Of a DNA stretch of 27,559 bases, positions 1 through 6,633 are shown piece by piece. Source of the DNA: a virus. A program made the translations under genes and the position numbers. Position 1 is the stretch's first letter. Each line of letters opens with the position of its first letter. Location of the stretch: the IMG/VR virus record IMGVR_UViG_3300005563_000090, positions 1-27,559 of that record; one strand, written 5' to 3'. The notes below the pieces were generated by a model. It saw only the letters and a program-made list of their open reading frames with translations. It did not search any database and was not told the origin of the DNA.

Positions 1-303
1 TGGCCGCCGATGACCCCGGCGACCGTCGCCAACCTGAAGGCCATCAACATCCATACGGTGGAACAGCTCGCCGAGGTCCACGACGGCATCCTGCCCAACC
101 TAGGGCTCGGTGGCCGCACCCTGCGCGACAAGGCCAAGAATTGGCTGGAGAATGCCGCTGGGGGGGCCGTCGTCTCGCGACTTCAGGCCGAGAACGAGCG
201 CCTGAAGGAAGAGCAGGGCGTGCAGGCCAACACCATCAAGGATCTGACCGCTGCCGTAGCGAGGCTCCAGGCGCTCAGCGCTAAACAACCGGGTGAACTA
301 TGA
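1..303 (+). CDS. Phage structural-region protein, 5' end outside window
   Basis: The frame is open from the first base of the window (Trp-Pro-Pro before the first Met at base 10), so this is probably the C-terminal part of a longer gene. The first half of the visible part contains a short helical stretch of the form VANLKAINIHTVEQLAEV followed by a glycine-rich LGLGGRTLRDKA motif, which looks like a helix-hairpin-helix-type module. The second half (about residues 55-95) is a predicted coiled coil rich in Glu, Lys, Gln and Leu. It sits just upstream of the head-tail adaptor and ends in a 4-base ATGA overlap with the next gene, so it belongs to the head/connector cluster. I do not recognise a specific function. 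A scaffold or connector accessory role is only a positional guess. Confidence 0.75.
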   Translation, partial: WPPMTPATVANLKAINIHTVEQLAEVHDGILPNLGLGGRTLRDKAKNWLENAAGGAVVSRLQAENERLKEEQGVQANTIKDLTAAVARLQALSAKQPGEL

Positions 304-641
304 GCGAAGCCGCAATCAACGTCGGCGGGGTCGCCCGGAGAGAGATCGGGTTCAAGCCCGGCCCTGTGTTCTTCGAACGAGACGGCGTGGTGATGTTCCA
401 GATCGGCCTCGACGCCTCCTCGATCATCGGCCCCTATCCCGCAAAGGAAAAGGACAAGATCGAATACGAGGGCGAGTGGCGCCGGTTCCAGGCGGAACGC
501 GCCGCTGGGGAGGCCCCGCCCACGATTGACGACGAAAAGGCCCGCATCCGCCAGGAACTCCAGCGGCTAGGCCTCAACCCCCATCACATGGCCGGGCTGC
601 CCAGGCTCCGCGCCATGCTCGAAGAGGCTCGCCGTGGCTGA
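300..641 (+). CDS. Hypothetical phage protein in head-tail cluster
   Basis: 113 residues. The start ATG overlaps the preceding stop (ATGA), which argues for translational coupling. The N-terminal half (to about residue 60) has a beta-rich pattern with FERDGVVMFQIGLDASSIIGPY. The C-terminal third is helical and charged, ending in an LGLNPHHMAGLPRLRAMLEEA segment. No signal peptide or membrane segment is visible. It lies directly before the adaptor gene, whose GTG start is inside this gene's last codons. I cannot assign a function. Synteny suggests a small virion assembly or structural protein. Confidence 0.75.
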   Translation: MSEAAINVGGVARREIGFKPGPVFFERDGVVMFQIGLDASSIIGPYPAKEKDKIEYEGEWRRFQAERAAGEAPPTIDDEKARIRQELQRLGLNPHHMAGLPRLRAMLEEARRG

Positions 642-1350
642 TCTCCTCACCATCGTCCGGCAAAGCTGCCGACTGCTCTCCCTGGAGCCCCCGGATGAGG
701 TGGTGGACTCGCCCGACGCCCAAGTGCAGCTCCTCTACCAACTCGCCATCGAGGAAGGCGAAGAGCTTTCCACCAACGGTGATAAGGACTGGCAGGTCCT
801 GACCCAGCAGAAGATATTCTACACCGTCGCCGATCCGGTCCAGGTCGATGCGGTCCCTGATGACTTGGATCATTTCATCGATAACAGCTTCTTCAACCGC
901 ACCACGCGTTTGCAGATGGTGGGGCCGATCACGCCGCAGATGTGGCAGGCGATCCAGGCCCAGCCGCAGCTCAACCTTGTCTACTTGGCGTTCCGTCAAA
1001 GGGACGGGGCGTTCCTGATCACCCCAACGCCAGCCGCCGATAACGAGATCGCCTATGAGTACGTCTCCAAGAACTACGTCCAAGCGGCAAACGGGGATCT
1101 GAAGGCGACCTTCACCGCCGACACCGATACGCCCCTGCTTCCTGACGTTCTGTTTCGTCTCGGAATTCGCTGGCGGTTCCTCAAGTCGAAGGGCCTCGAC
1201 TATTCCCAGGACTTCGACACCTACCAGCGGCAGGTTCAGCAGATGATGTCCAGGGACGGGGGGGCGACAAAGTTGGATGTCACAGGGCGGACGCTCTACA
1301 ACAGCTTCGGCTTTCCGAACCTTCCATTGGGCAATTTCCCCGGCGGCTGA
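634..1350 (+). CDS. Head-tail adaptor protein (SU10-adaptor / P22 gp4-like class)
   Basis: 238 residues, GTG start inside the previous gene (8-base overlap). The layout matches phage head-tail adaptors that follow portal and coat genes: an N-terminal helical segment (LTIVRQSCRLLSLEPPDEVV), a polar LLYQLAIEEGEELSTNGDKDWQ stretch that recalls the usual adaptor 'LL...EL....DW..L' pattern, a beta-rich middle with LVYLAFRQRDGAFLITPTPAADNEIAYEYVS, and a C-terminal helical part (LLPDVLFRLGIRWRFLKSKG...YQRQVQQMMSRDGG). In this family the protein forms a ring below the portal that connects the capsid to the tail. Assignment is from family pattern and synteny; the exact subfamily is uncertain. Confidence 0.8.
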   Translation: MADLLTIVRQSCRLLSLEPPDEVVDSPDAQVQLLYQLAIEEGEELSTNGDKDWQVLTQQKIFYTVADPVQVDAVPDDLDHFIDNSFFNRTTRLQMVGPITPQMWQAIQAQPQLNLVYLAFRQRDGAFLITPTPAADNEIAYEYVSKNYVQAANGDLKATFTADTDTPLLPDVLFRLGIRWRFLKSKGLDYSQDFDTYQRQVQQMMSRDGGATKLDVTGRTLYNSFGFPNLPLGNFPGG

Positions 1351-1433
1351 GCCCATAGCAGCTTAGCCGTTTATCCGGTATCATACTACCGCAACACAGC
1401 GAGAAAGGAGAACGAGCATAGGGGATTAAGACC

Positions 1434-1889
1434 ATGGCCGCCGGGGTCTTCACGGTATTCAACCTCGCACGCCCGAAACTGGCGAACGGGACATTCGATC
1501 TTGACAGCAACACGTTCAAGATCGCGCTCACGACGTCGTCCCAAGCCATCGCGGCCAACTTCGCCGGGACCTCGACGGACTGTCGCTATTCGGATCTCAC
1601 CAATGAGCTTCCAACCGCCAGCGGCTACACGGCCGGCGGGGCGACGCTTGGGTCCGTAACCTGGTCCGGCTCTTCGGGAACGGTCACCTTCGACGCCGCG
1701 GATACGGCATGGACGCTCTCCGCCGGCATCACCTTCAAATACGGCATCATCTACGCCTCATCGGTGACCAACAGCCCCTTGCTGGCCTTCTTCGATGCCG
1801 ACACCGGCGGCGGCTCAGTCTCGCCTTTGGCTGGCACCCTGACCATCCAATACAACGCCTCCGGCATTTTCACCCTGACGCAGACCTAA
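1434..1889 (+). CDS. Putative virion structural protein (tail or decoration)
   Basis: 151 residues with a sequence dominated by Ser, Thr, Gly, Ala and alternating hydrophobics, as in beta-sandwich phage structural proteins. The pattern TFDLDSNTFKIALTTSS near the N-terminus and YGIIYASSVTNSPLLAFFDADTG in the C-terminal third recall a small family of tail or appendage proteins seen in phages of proteobacteria. An AGGGGA ribosome binding site lies about 8 bases before the ATG. The 83-base gap upstream, unusual for this operon, contains a small inverted repeat (CGGTA/TACCG) and could hold a promoter or processing site. Function beyond 'virion structural' is inference. Confidence 0.7.
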   Translation: MAAGVFTVFNLARPKLANGTFDLDSNTFKIALTTSSQAIAANFAGTSTDCRYSDLTNELPTASGYTAGGATLGSVTWSGSSGTVTFDAADTAWTLSAGITFKYGIIYASSVTNSPLLAFFDADTGGGSVSPLAGTLTIQYNASGIFTLTQT

Positions 1890-1899
1890 GGGGGCGGCG

Positions 1900-2469
1900 A
1901 TGTCGAATAACGTCACCCTTCCGGGAACGGGCGTCCCGGTCGAATCCATCGACATTGGATCTGGGGTTGAGCGCCAGGTTGTCACAGTTGGCGACCGGGG
2001 GGGCAACGCGGTCGATGTCATCGGCAGCCTCACCGAGACCGCCCCCGCTACCGATACCGCCTCCAGCGGCCTTAACGGGCGCTCACAGCGCATCGCCCAG
2101 CGGCTCACGACACTTATCGGGCTGACTCCCGGGCCGGCGACCAGCAACAGCCGCCTGCTGTCCTCCGCCGCGAGCACCAACGGGACCAACGTCAAGGGGA
2201 GCGCTGGAATACTGTTGAACGTCATCGGCTACAATGCAGTGGGGACGATCGCTTACCTAAAGCTCTACAACAAAGCGACGTCGCCCACGGTTGGGACCGA
2301 TACGCCGACGCATACCTTCGTCCTGCCGCCCTATGGGGTGTTCAACATCCCGGTAAACTACAGCTTCGCCACGGGCATAGGTTTTGGGCTGACGACAGCC
2401 GCCGCCGACAACAGCACCGCAGCGGTCGCGTCCGGCGATATCACCTGCCTCAACTTCCAATACATCTGA
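1900..2469 (+). CDS. Putative phage tail/appendage structural protein
   Basis: 189 residues. The N-terminal part (to about residue 95) is Ser/Thr/Gly rich. The C-terminal half from LLNVIGYNAVGTIAYLKLYNKATSPTVGTDTPTHTF has the look of a compact jelly-roll domain that I have seen in many uncharacterised phage structural proteins placed near tail genes. There is a GGGGGCGGCG purine-rich stretch before the start. Its TGA stop overlaps the start of the LamG-like gene by one base (TGATG). Possibly a fibre or appendage component; specific role unknown. Confidence 0.7.
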   Translation: MSNNVTLPGTGVPVESIDIGSGVERQVVTVGDRGGNAVDVIGSLTETAPATDTASSGLNGRSQRIAQRLTTLIGLTPGPATSNSRLLSSAASTNGTNVKGSAGILLNVIGYNAVGTIAYLKLYNKATSPTVGTDTPTHTFVLPPYGVFNIPVNYSFATGIGFGLTTAAADNSTAAVASGDITCLNFQYI

Positions 2470-3152
2470 TGTCAGTCCGGTTCGACGCTGCGACAGATTA
2501 TCTGACCCGAACGACTGGCCTGCCGTCGCCGACGAACTTCTCTGCGTCGTTCTGGCTTTACGTCAGCGTTGACGCGACATGCATTCCGTTTGGCTTGATC
2601 GACACGACGGGCGCTGTCGTCGCGGGTTTTGCGTGGTTCAAAGTATCGGACGGTGGAACTTTTGAACTCTGGACCAATGGCGGAACGGTCCATGCTGCGT
2701 TCGGCTCGCGACCAGCGGTAGCCTCGTGGGCTTACGTCACGATCACCGGGGCCGGAACGGGCGCCAACCAAGTCAACGCATCGTGGTCGGGGATCAACTC
2801 AAGCACCGTGGTCACCGCGGCAGTTACGATGACCACCCCTGCCACAGTAACCAACGTGTACGTTGGCAGCGATGGGCCGATCAATCAGGACTTCCTCAAT
2901 GGGCGGATTTCCAACCTAAAGATTTGGGACGCGGTTCTCACTGCAAACGAACTCGTCACTGAGAGATACAGCTATCAGCCCAAGCGGTGGGCCAACCTGA
3001 ACTCCTGGTATCCCATCCTTGCGCCAGCGGCCGCGAATGTCGGGCTCGACCTCAGCGGCAACGGGCGCAATCTAACTACTGGCGGGACGCTCGCCGTCGA
3101 GGCCAACCCGCCAGGGGTTCGTCGCGGCTATGAGTGGGCCTACGCCGCTTAG
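2469..3152 (+). CDS. LamG / concanavalin A-like lectin-fold protein, probable receptor-binding
   Basis: 227 residues. The sequence follows the laminin-G-like / concanavalin A jelly-roll pattern: FSASFWLYVSVDA early (first strands), a central WAYVTITGAG stretch, then the diagnostic GRISNLKIWDAVLTANELVTERYSYQP in the C-terminal third, and a final NLNSWYPILAPAAANVGLDLSGNGRNLTTGG segment. In this family the domain binds sugars or mediates adhesion. In a phage tail cluster it most likely contacts the host envelope. Start overlaps the preceding stop by one base. No signal peptide. Confidence in the fold is high; the receptor-binding role is inferred. Confidence 0.82.
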   Translation: MSVRFDAATDYLTRTTGLPSPTNFSASFWLYVSVDATCIPFGLIDTTGAVVAGFAWFKVSDGGTFELWTNGGTVHAAFGSRPAVASWAYVTITGAGTGANQVNASWSGINSSTVVTAAVTMTTPATVTNVYVGSDGPINQDFLNGRISNLKIWDAVLTANELVTERYSYQPKRWANLNSWYPILAPAAANVGLDLSGNGRNLTTGGTLAVEANPPGVRRGYEWAYAA

Positions 3153-3161
3153 GAGGGCGCC

Positions 3162-3869
3162 ATGTCTCTCCTCCTGCTGTTCAACCAGCCCGGCGGGGCC
3201 ACCACCACCATAACCCCAGGCTTGGGGACACTGGTCATCACCGGCTATGCCCCGGCCACGGTATCGGCCGGAGTGGTCACGCCCGGCCTCGGCACGCTCG
3301 TCATCACCGGCTACGCGCCGCTCTTAACGGGACCCTACACGGTCACCCCAGGCGTGGGGACCCTGACGATAACCGGCTATACGCCGACGCTGGTGTTCAC
3401 GTCGGTCATCAAGCCGGACGTCGGAGCCCTGGTCATCACCGGTTACGCGCCGGCCGTCACAGCCGATGGCGTTGTCTCGCCTGGTGTGGGCCAGCTCGTC
3501 ATCACGGGCTACGCGCCAACCGTAAAGAACGCCCAGGTGATCGTCCCGGGGCGCGGGCAACTGGTCATCACCGGCTATGCGCCTGTCCTCGCGGATACGG
3601 GCGGAACAGCGGTTAGTCCCGGCCTCGGCGAGCTAGTCATCACTGGCTACGCCCCCTCGGTCGAGTTCGGGCGCCCAGCCAATGAGCTGATCCCGATCAT
3701 CCAGGACATGGAGATATTCCGCAGGCAACTCAACGCCATTCTTTATGCGCTGCAAAGAGCGCAACCGTTCTTCGGAGATGATTTCCCGGTGGACGCAATA
3801 GAAGGTCAGTTGTTTGTGCAGGCGGGTGTTTTGTATCAACTTGAAGCCGGGGTCTGGACAGCGGTATGA
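3162..3869 (+). CDS. Repeat-containing tail/fibre protein with seven PGxGxLVITGYAP repeats
   Basis: 235 residues. From about residue 18 to 166 there are seven tandem copies of a roughly 22-residue unit built on PGxGxLVITGYAP followed by a variable linker; the sixth copy has a slightly longer linker. The unit alternates two short beta strands and is expected to form a repetitive beta structure. The last 70 residues are different: PANELIPIIQDMEIFRRQLNAILYALQR is helical, then a short LFVQAGVLYQLEAGVWTAV tail. An AGGAGG ribosome binding site is placed just before the ATG, and the stop overlaps the next start (ATGA). Probably a fibre or shaft component; the helical end may be a trimerisation or docking region. 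Confidence 0.75.
   Translation: MSLLLLFNQPGGATTTITPGLGTLVITGYAPATVSAGVVTPGLGTLVITGYAPLLTGPYTVTPGVGTLTITGYTPTLVFTSVIKPDVGALVITGYAPAVTADGVVSPGVGQLVITGYAPTVKNAQVIVPGRGQLVITGYAPVLADTGGTAVSPGLGELVITGYAPSVEFGRPANELIPIIQDMEIFRRQLNAILYALQRAQPFFGDDFPVDAIEGQLFVQAGVLYQLEAGVWTAV
3197..3660 (+). repeat. Seven-copy ~66-bp coding tandem repeat
   Basis: The DNA encoding the PGxGxLVITGYAP units repeats at about 66 bases, with the block CTGGTCATCACCGGCTA recurring in near-identical form in several copies. Copies differ at many third codon positions and in the linkers, so this is an old, diverged array held by protein selection, not a recent duplication. Confidence 0.75.
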
Positions 3870-5509
3870 TCAGGCAAGCACTTGGACGGGTGCGGCAAGC
3901 GCAGCGCACCAACGCCAGCCAGTCGCAAACAGCGGTGGGAAGGTCGGTTCCGGCCCCCGTTGGGGGGTGGAACGCCAGCTCGGCCCTGGCGGACATGAAG
4001 CCATCGGACGCGGTGATCCTCGACAACTGGATTCCGCGGGCGGCCTACGTGGAAATACGTAAAGGCACCCGGGCTTGGGTGACGGGCGCTCCGGGTCCTG
4101 TAGAGACCTTGATGACCTATCGGGGGTCGAGTCCCGACGAGCTTTACGCGGTGTCCGATGGGGATGTCTACGACGCCACCTCGGAGGGGGCGGCGTTCGA
4201 AAGCCCGGTCTACACCGGACTTTCCAATAGCCGGGTCCAGTTTCGCAACTTTGCCAATGACGGGGGCCAGTTCCTGATCTGCGTGAACGGCGAGGACACG
4301 CCTTTTCGCTACAATGGGTCCGGCTGGGCCACCCTGCCGATCACCGGAACCTCAGGGTCCATCATCCTGACGTCGTCGAACCTGATCGACGTGGAGATGC
4401 ACAAGCGACGCCTGTTCTTCGTGGAGAAGGACAGCCTGCGGGTCTGGTTCCTGGAGGTCAACGCGATCCAGGGAGAGGCCCAGCTATTGGATCTTGGGCC
4501 GGTGTTCCAATTGGGGGGAAGCCTCCAATGCATCGGCACATGGACGCTGGATAACGGGACGGGGGTGGACGACCTGATCGTCTTCATCACCGATCAGGGG
4601 GAGGTCGCGGTCTATCAGGGGACCGATCCGGCGGACGATACCAACTGGGTGCTGTCCGGGGTCTATCATGTGGGGATTCCGCTTGGCCGGAGAGCCCTGT
4701 TCAAGTTCGGCGGCGACCTCAACCTCCTGACGACCGTAGGCGTCATTCCGCTTTCCCAGGCCCTCCGGGTTGATCGGGCGCAGGAGAACACCGTCGCGAT
4801 CACCGCGAAAATCCAGAACGCCTTTTCTCAGGCGACCCAGTCCTATCAGGACAACTTCGGCTGGTTCGGCATCGCCTACCAGAAGGGGTCGCTCGCCATC
4901 TACAACATCCCCACGGTCGATCTCACCGAGGCGGAGCAGTACGTCCAAAACCTCCAGACCGGCTCCTGGTGCAGGTTTACCGGGCTCAACGCGATCTGCT
5001 GGGCCATAGCCGACGACAACCCTTATTTCGGGTCGCCATCAGGGGTCTATCGTTGGGATACGGGTGTCACCGACGCCGGGGTCACCCTAACCGCCGACCT
5101 GAAGACCGCATTCAACTACTTCGGGGATCGGGGACGGCAGAAGCGGTTCACCATGCTTCGCCCGACCCTGAACACCACGGCCAACATCAAGCCGGCGGTG
5201 GAGATGCTGGTGGACTTCCATGAGCGCGAACCGGTCGCGGTCCCCACCACGATCATCGATCGATCCCTGACGCTTCGCATCCAGGAGAACTGGACCACGG
5301 TAACCGGGCTTGGCTACTGCGGGGCGGTCAGAATGCGGGCGGCCCTTATGCTGGAGGCCGGCATCGTCTCGGAACTCGCTATCGGGGACGGGGACCTGGT
5401 TGGGACCGGGGACGGCTATACCATCGCGACAGACTCCGGCGAGCCCGTGGACGCCCAGATTCAGTTCATCAGCGCCAACGTGCTGTTCCAGCCGGGGGGG
5501 CAGCTCTGA
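3866..5509 (+). CDS. Large tail/nozzle or packaged-DNA stabilisation-like protein
   Basis: 547 residues, start overlapping the previous stop (ATGA). The N-terminal motif VPAPVGGWNASSALADMKPSDAVILDNWIPR, followed by a chain of beta-strand repeats (ELYAVSDGDVYDAT, FRNFANDGGQFLICVNGEDTPFRYNGSGW, KRRLFFVEKDSLRVWFLE), is typical of a conserved podovirus tail protein family with a beta-propeller-like core, related in position and length to P22 gp10 stabilisation proteins. Such proteins close the portal channel and form the tail tube or nozzle. No signal or membrane segment. The family resemblance is strong by pattern; the exact name (gp10-like versus nozzle) is inference. Confidence 0.75.
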   Translation: MIRQALGRVRQAQRTNASQSQTAVGRSVPAPVGGWNASSALADMKPSDAVILDNWIPRAAYVEIRKGTRAWVTGAPGPVETLMTYRGSSPDELYAVSDGDVYDATSEGAAFESPVYTGLSNSRVQFRNFANDGGQFLICVNGEDTPFRYNGSGWATLPITGTSGSIILTSSNLIDVEMHKRRLFFVEKDSLRVWFLEVNAIQGEAQLLDLGPVFQLGGSLQCIGTWTLDNGTGVDDLIVFITDQGEVAVYQGTDPADDTNWVLSGVYHVGIPLGRRALFKFGGDLNLLTTVGVIPLSQALRVDRAQENTVAITAKIQNAFSQATQSYQDNFGWFGIAYQKGSLAIYNIPTVDLTEAEQYVQNLQTGSWCRFTGLNAICWAIADDNPYFGSPSGVYRWDTGVTDAGVTLTADLKTAFNYFGDRGRQKRFTMLRPTLNTTANIKPAVEMLVDFHEREPVAVPTTIIDRSLTLRIQENWTTVTGLGYCGAVRMRAALMLEAGIVSELAIGDGDLVGTGDGYTIATDSGEPVDAQIQFISANVLFQPGGQL

Positions 5510-5637
5510 TGCTGTGGACCGGTCGCAACTCTGGCTGGATGTGTAAGAACTCGGCCGCATCCGGGCTGATAGGGCTATGTCTCCCGTCCCTGCGCGTCTG
5601 CCTTCCGCGCCGCCACAGCCTAAAGAGCATACCATGA
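5509..5637 (+). CDS. Small coupled ORF, 42 residues, unknown
   Basis: A 42-residue ORF (MLWTGRNSGWMCKNSAASG at the start, then a Leu/Cys/Arg-rich end) fills the gap between two larger genes. Its ATG overlaps the preceding stop as TGATG and its own TGA overlaps the acetyltransferase ATG as ATGA. This perfect double coupling is hard to explain by chance and is the main support. It contains three cysteines and a short hydrophobic centre (SGLIGLCLPSLRVCL). No function is recognised. It could also be a non-functional linker that only couples translation. Confidence 0.5.
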   Translation: MLWTGRNSGWMCKNSAASGLIGLCLPSLRVCLPRRHSLKSIP

Positions 5638-6212
5638 GGGTCGTCTACGGCAAGGATCAGCTCGTCGCGAAGTGGGTCGCGCTGCACATTCCACAGATGG
5701 CCCACAATCCAGATTTCGGACCATGTGTCGCAGTTGGCATCGTGGACAGCAACGAAACACCTATCGGGGGGGTGGTGTGGCACAATTACCATCCACATTA
5801 CAGGTCAATCGAGGTTTCCTGCGCCGCGGAAAGCCCCAAGTGGTTGACGAAACCCATAATATCTGAGATTTTCCGATACGCGTTCGACCAACTTAAGGTC
5901 GTTCGATGCACCGCGATCACACCGGCCAAGCCGACGAGCGCATCACGGTTCCTTGAAACGTTTGGATTTCGCCCCGAGGGCGTCATCCGCAAGGGACTTG
6001 GCGATGACGATGCTGTGGTCTGGGGCCTCCTGGATTCCGAGTGGAAGTTCAACCGGTTCAACGACCGGCGTCCCGTCTCGCACGTCAAGCGGCGACCTGA
6101 CCCCAAGTTACGCCATCAACCGCGTGACGGAGCGTCTTCTTATCAACGCCAAGGTCCCGAGCAACGGCGCAAATCCCCTCGCCAGAAGCGACGCGGCGTC
6201 GTGCCTCAATAA
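5634..6212 (+). CDS. GNAT-family acetyltransferase, tail probably altered by HNH insertion
   Basis: 192 residues from the ATG at 5634, chosen because an AAAGAG site lies 6 bases upstream and it overlaps the preceding small ORF; a longer start at 5577 lacks these. The GNAT fold is seen in VAVGIVDSNETPIGGVVWHNY (strands 2-3), the helix KPIISEIFRYAFDQL, VVRCTAITPAKPTSASRFLETFGFRPEGVIRKGL (strand 5 to 7 with the usual N/S-x-x-S-xx-F/LE-xx-GF pattern). GNAT genes at this spot are common in podophages; the target is unknown. The last 43 residues (from about 6085) are Arg/Gln/Pro rich and lie antisense to the HNH gene, so the native C-terminus was probably near residue 150 and the tail is read-through of inserted DNA. 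Confidence 0.82.
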   Translation: MRVVYGKDQLVAKWVALHIPQMAHNPDFGPCVAVGIVDSNETPIGGVVWHNYHPHYRSIEVSCAAESPKWLTKPIISEIFRYAFDQLKVVRCTAITPAKPTSASRFLETFGFRPEGVIRKGLGDDDAVVWGLLDSEWKFNRFNDRRPVSHVKRRPDPKLRHQPRDGASSYQRQGPEQRRKSPRQKRRGVVPQ

Positions 6213-6597
6213 CCGTGGCGACGGTAAGTCGCGCGTTGGGGTTGGCCTCGCCTGTGAGGCGGGGAGGGCATCCGCCCTTGTAGCGCTCGGGGTGGACGAA
6301 CCACCCCGAGCGACGGCGAGCGACGGCGTCCTGCATGTTCTCGGCGCGAGTGCCTGGGCGCAGGTGGGCCGGGTTGACGCATTTCGGGTTGTCGCAATTG
6401 TGCAGAAGGTGAAGGCCCTCTGGAATGGGGCCGTTCGCCATCTCATACGAGATGCGGTGAGCAAGCCGCTTAGGAGCGGTGCCCCCCGGGCGAAACAACC
6501 CATACCCTTTGTTGTTCAAGTTTGCCGTCCACTCCCAGCAATCGCCGGGATCTTTAACAGCAACTTTGGGCCAAAAGCGCTCTTCCATCGGTTTCAT
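6085..6597 (-). CDS. HNH homing-type endonuclease, antisense insertion in late operon
   Basis: 170 residues from the ATG at 6597. Pattern of phage HNH endonucleases: RFWPKV and CWEWTANLNNKGYGLF in the N-terminal part, then the nuclease core HRISYEMANGPIP (H48), LHLLHNCDNPKC (H63, H66, C68, C73) and VNPAHLRPGTRAENMQD (N75, H78). The C-terminal 45 residues (LTVATVIEARRRVASGEGICAVARDLGVDKKTLRHAVDGVTW) form a helix-turn-helix recognition module. A longer start at 6633 is possible but the promoter described separately places the transcript start at about 6598. It is the only minus-strand gene in the first 16.7 kb and separates two late genes, as expected of a free-standing mobile endonuclease gene. 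It nicks or cuts DNA at a specific site by family knowledge; the site is unknown. Confidence 0.9.
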   Translation of the reverse strand: MKPMEERFWPKVAVKDPGDCWEWTANLNNKGYGLFRPGGTAPKRLAHRISYEMANGPIPEGLHLLHNCDNPKCVNPAHLRPGTRAENMQDAVARRRSGWFVHPERYKGGCPPRLTGEANPNARLTVATVIEARRRVASGEGICAVARDLGVDKKTLRHAVDGVTWGQVAA

Positions 6598-6603
6598 GGA
6601 GGT
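6598..6603 (+). promoter_or_regulatory. Strong ribosome binding site GGAGGT deciding a TTG start
   Basis: GGAGGT ends 11 bases before the TTG at 6615. An in-frame TAG at 6609-6611 excludes any earlier start, and no other ATG, GTG or TTG follows close by in the frame, so the next gene must begin at this TTG. The site directly abuts the HNH start codon and its -10 box on the other strand. Confidence 0.6.
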
Positions 6604-6604
6604 A

Positions 6605-6633
6605 ATTATAGCGCTTGCCGTCTCTCCAGCCAA
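6605..6633 (-). promoter_or_regulatory. Sigma-70-type promoter for the HNH gene, apparently leaderless
   Basis: On the minus strand TTGGCT (6628-6633) and a perfect TATAAT (6605-6610) are separated by exactly 17 bases. The -10 with its two upstream bases reads GCTATAAT, close to the alphaproteobacterial GCTANAWC form. The predicted transcript start falls 0-2 bases before the HNH ATG at 6597, and the minus strand has no Shine-Dalgarno in front of this ATG, so the message would be leaderless. Confidence 0.6.

Noticed and set aside
574-1356. 260-residue minus-strand frame
   Set aside because: Antisense shadow over the adaptor gene, which has clear family features and coupling with neighbours.
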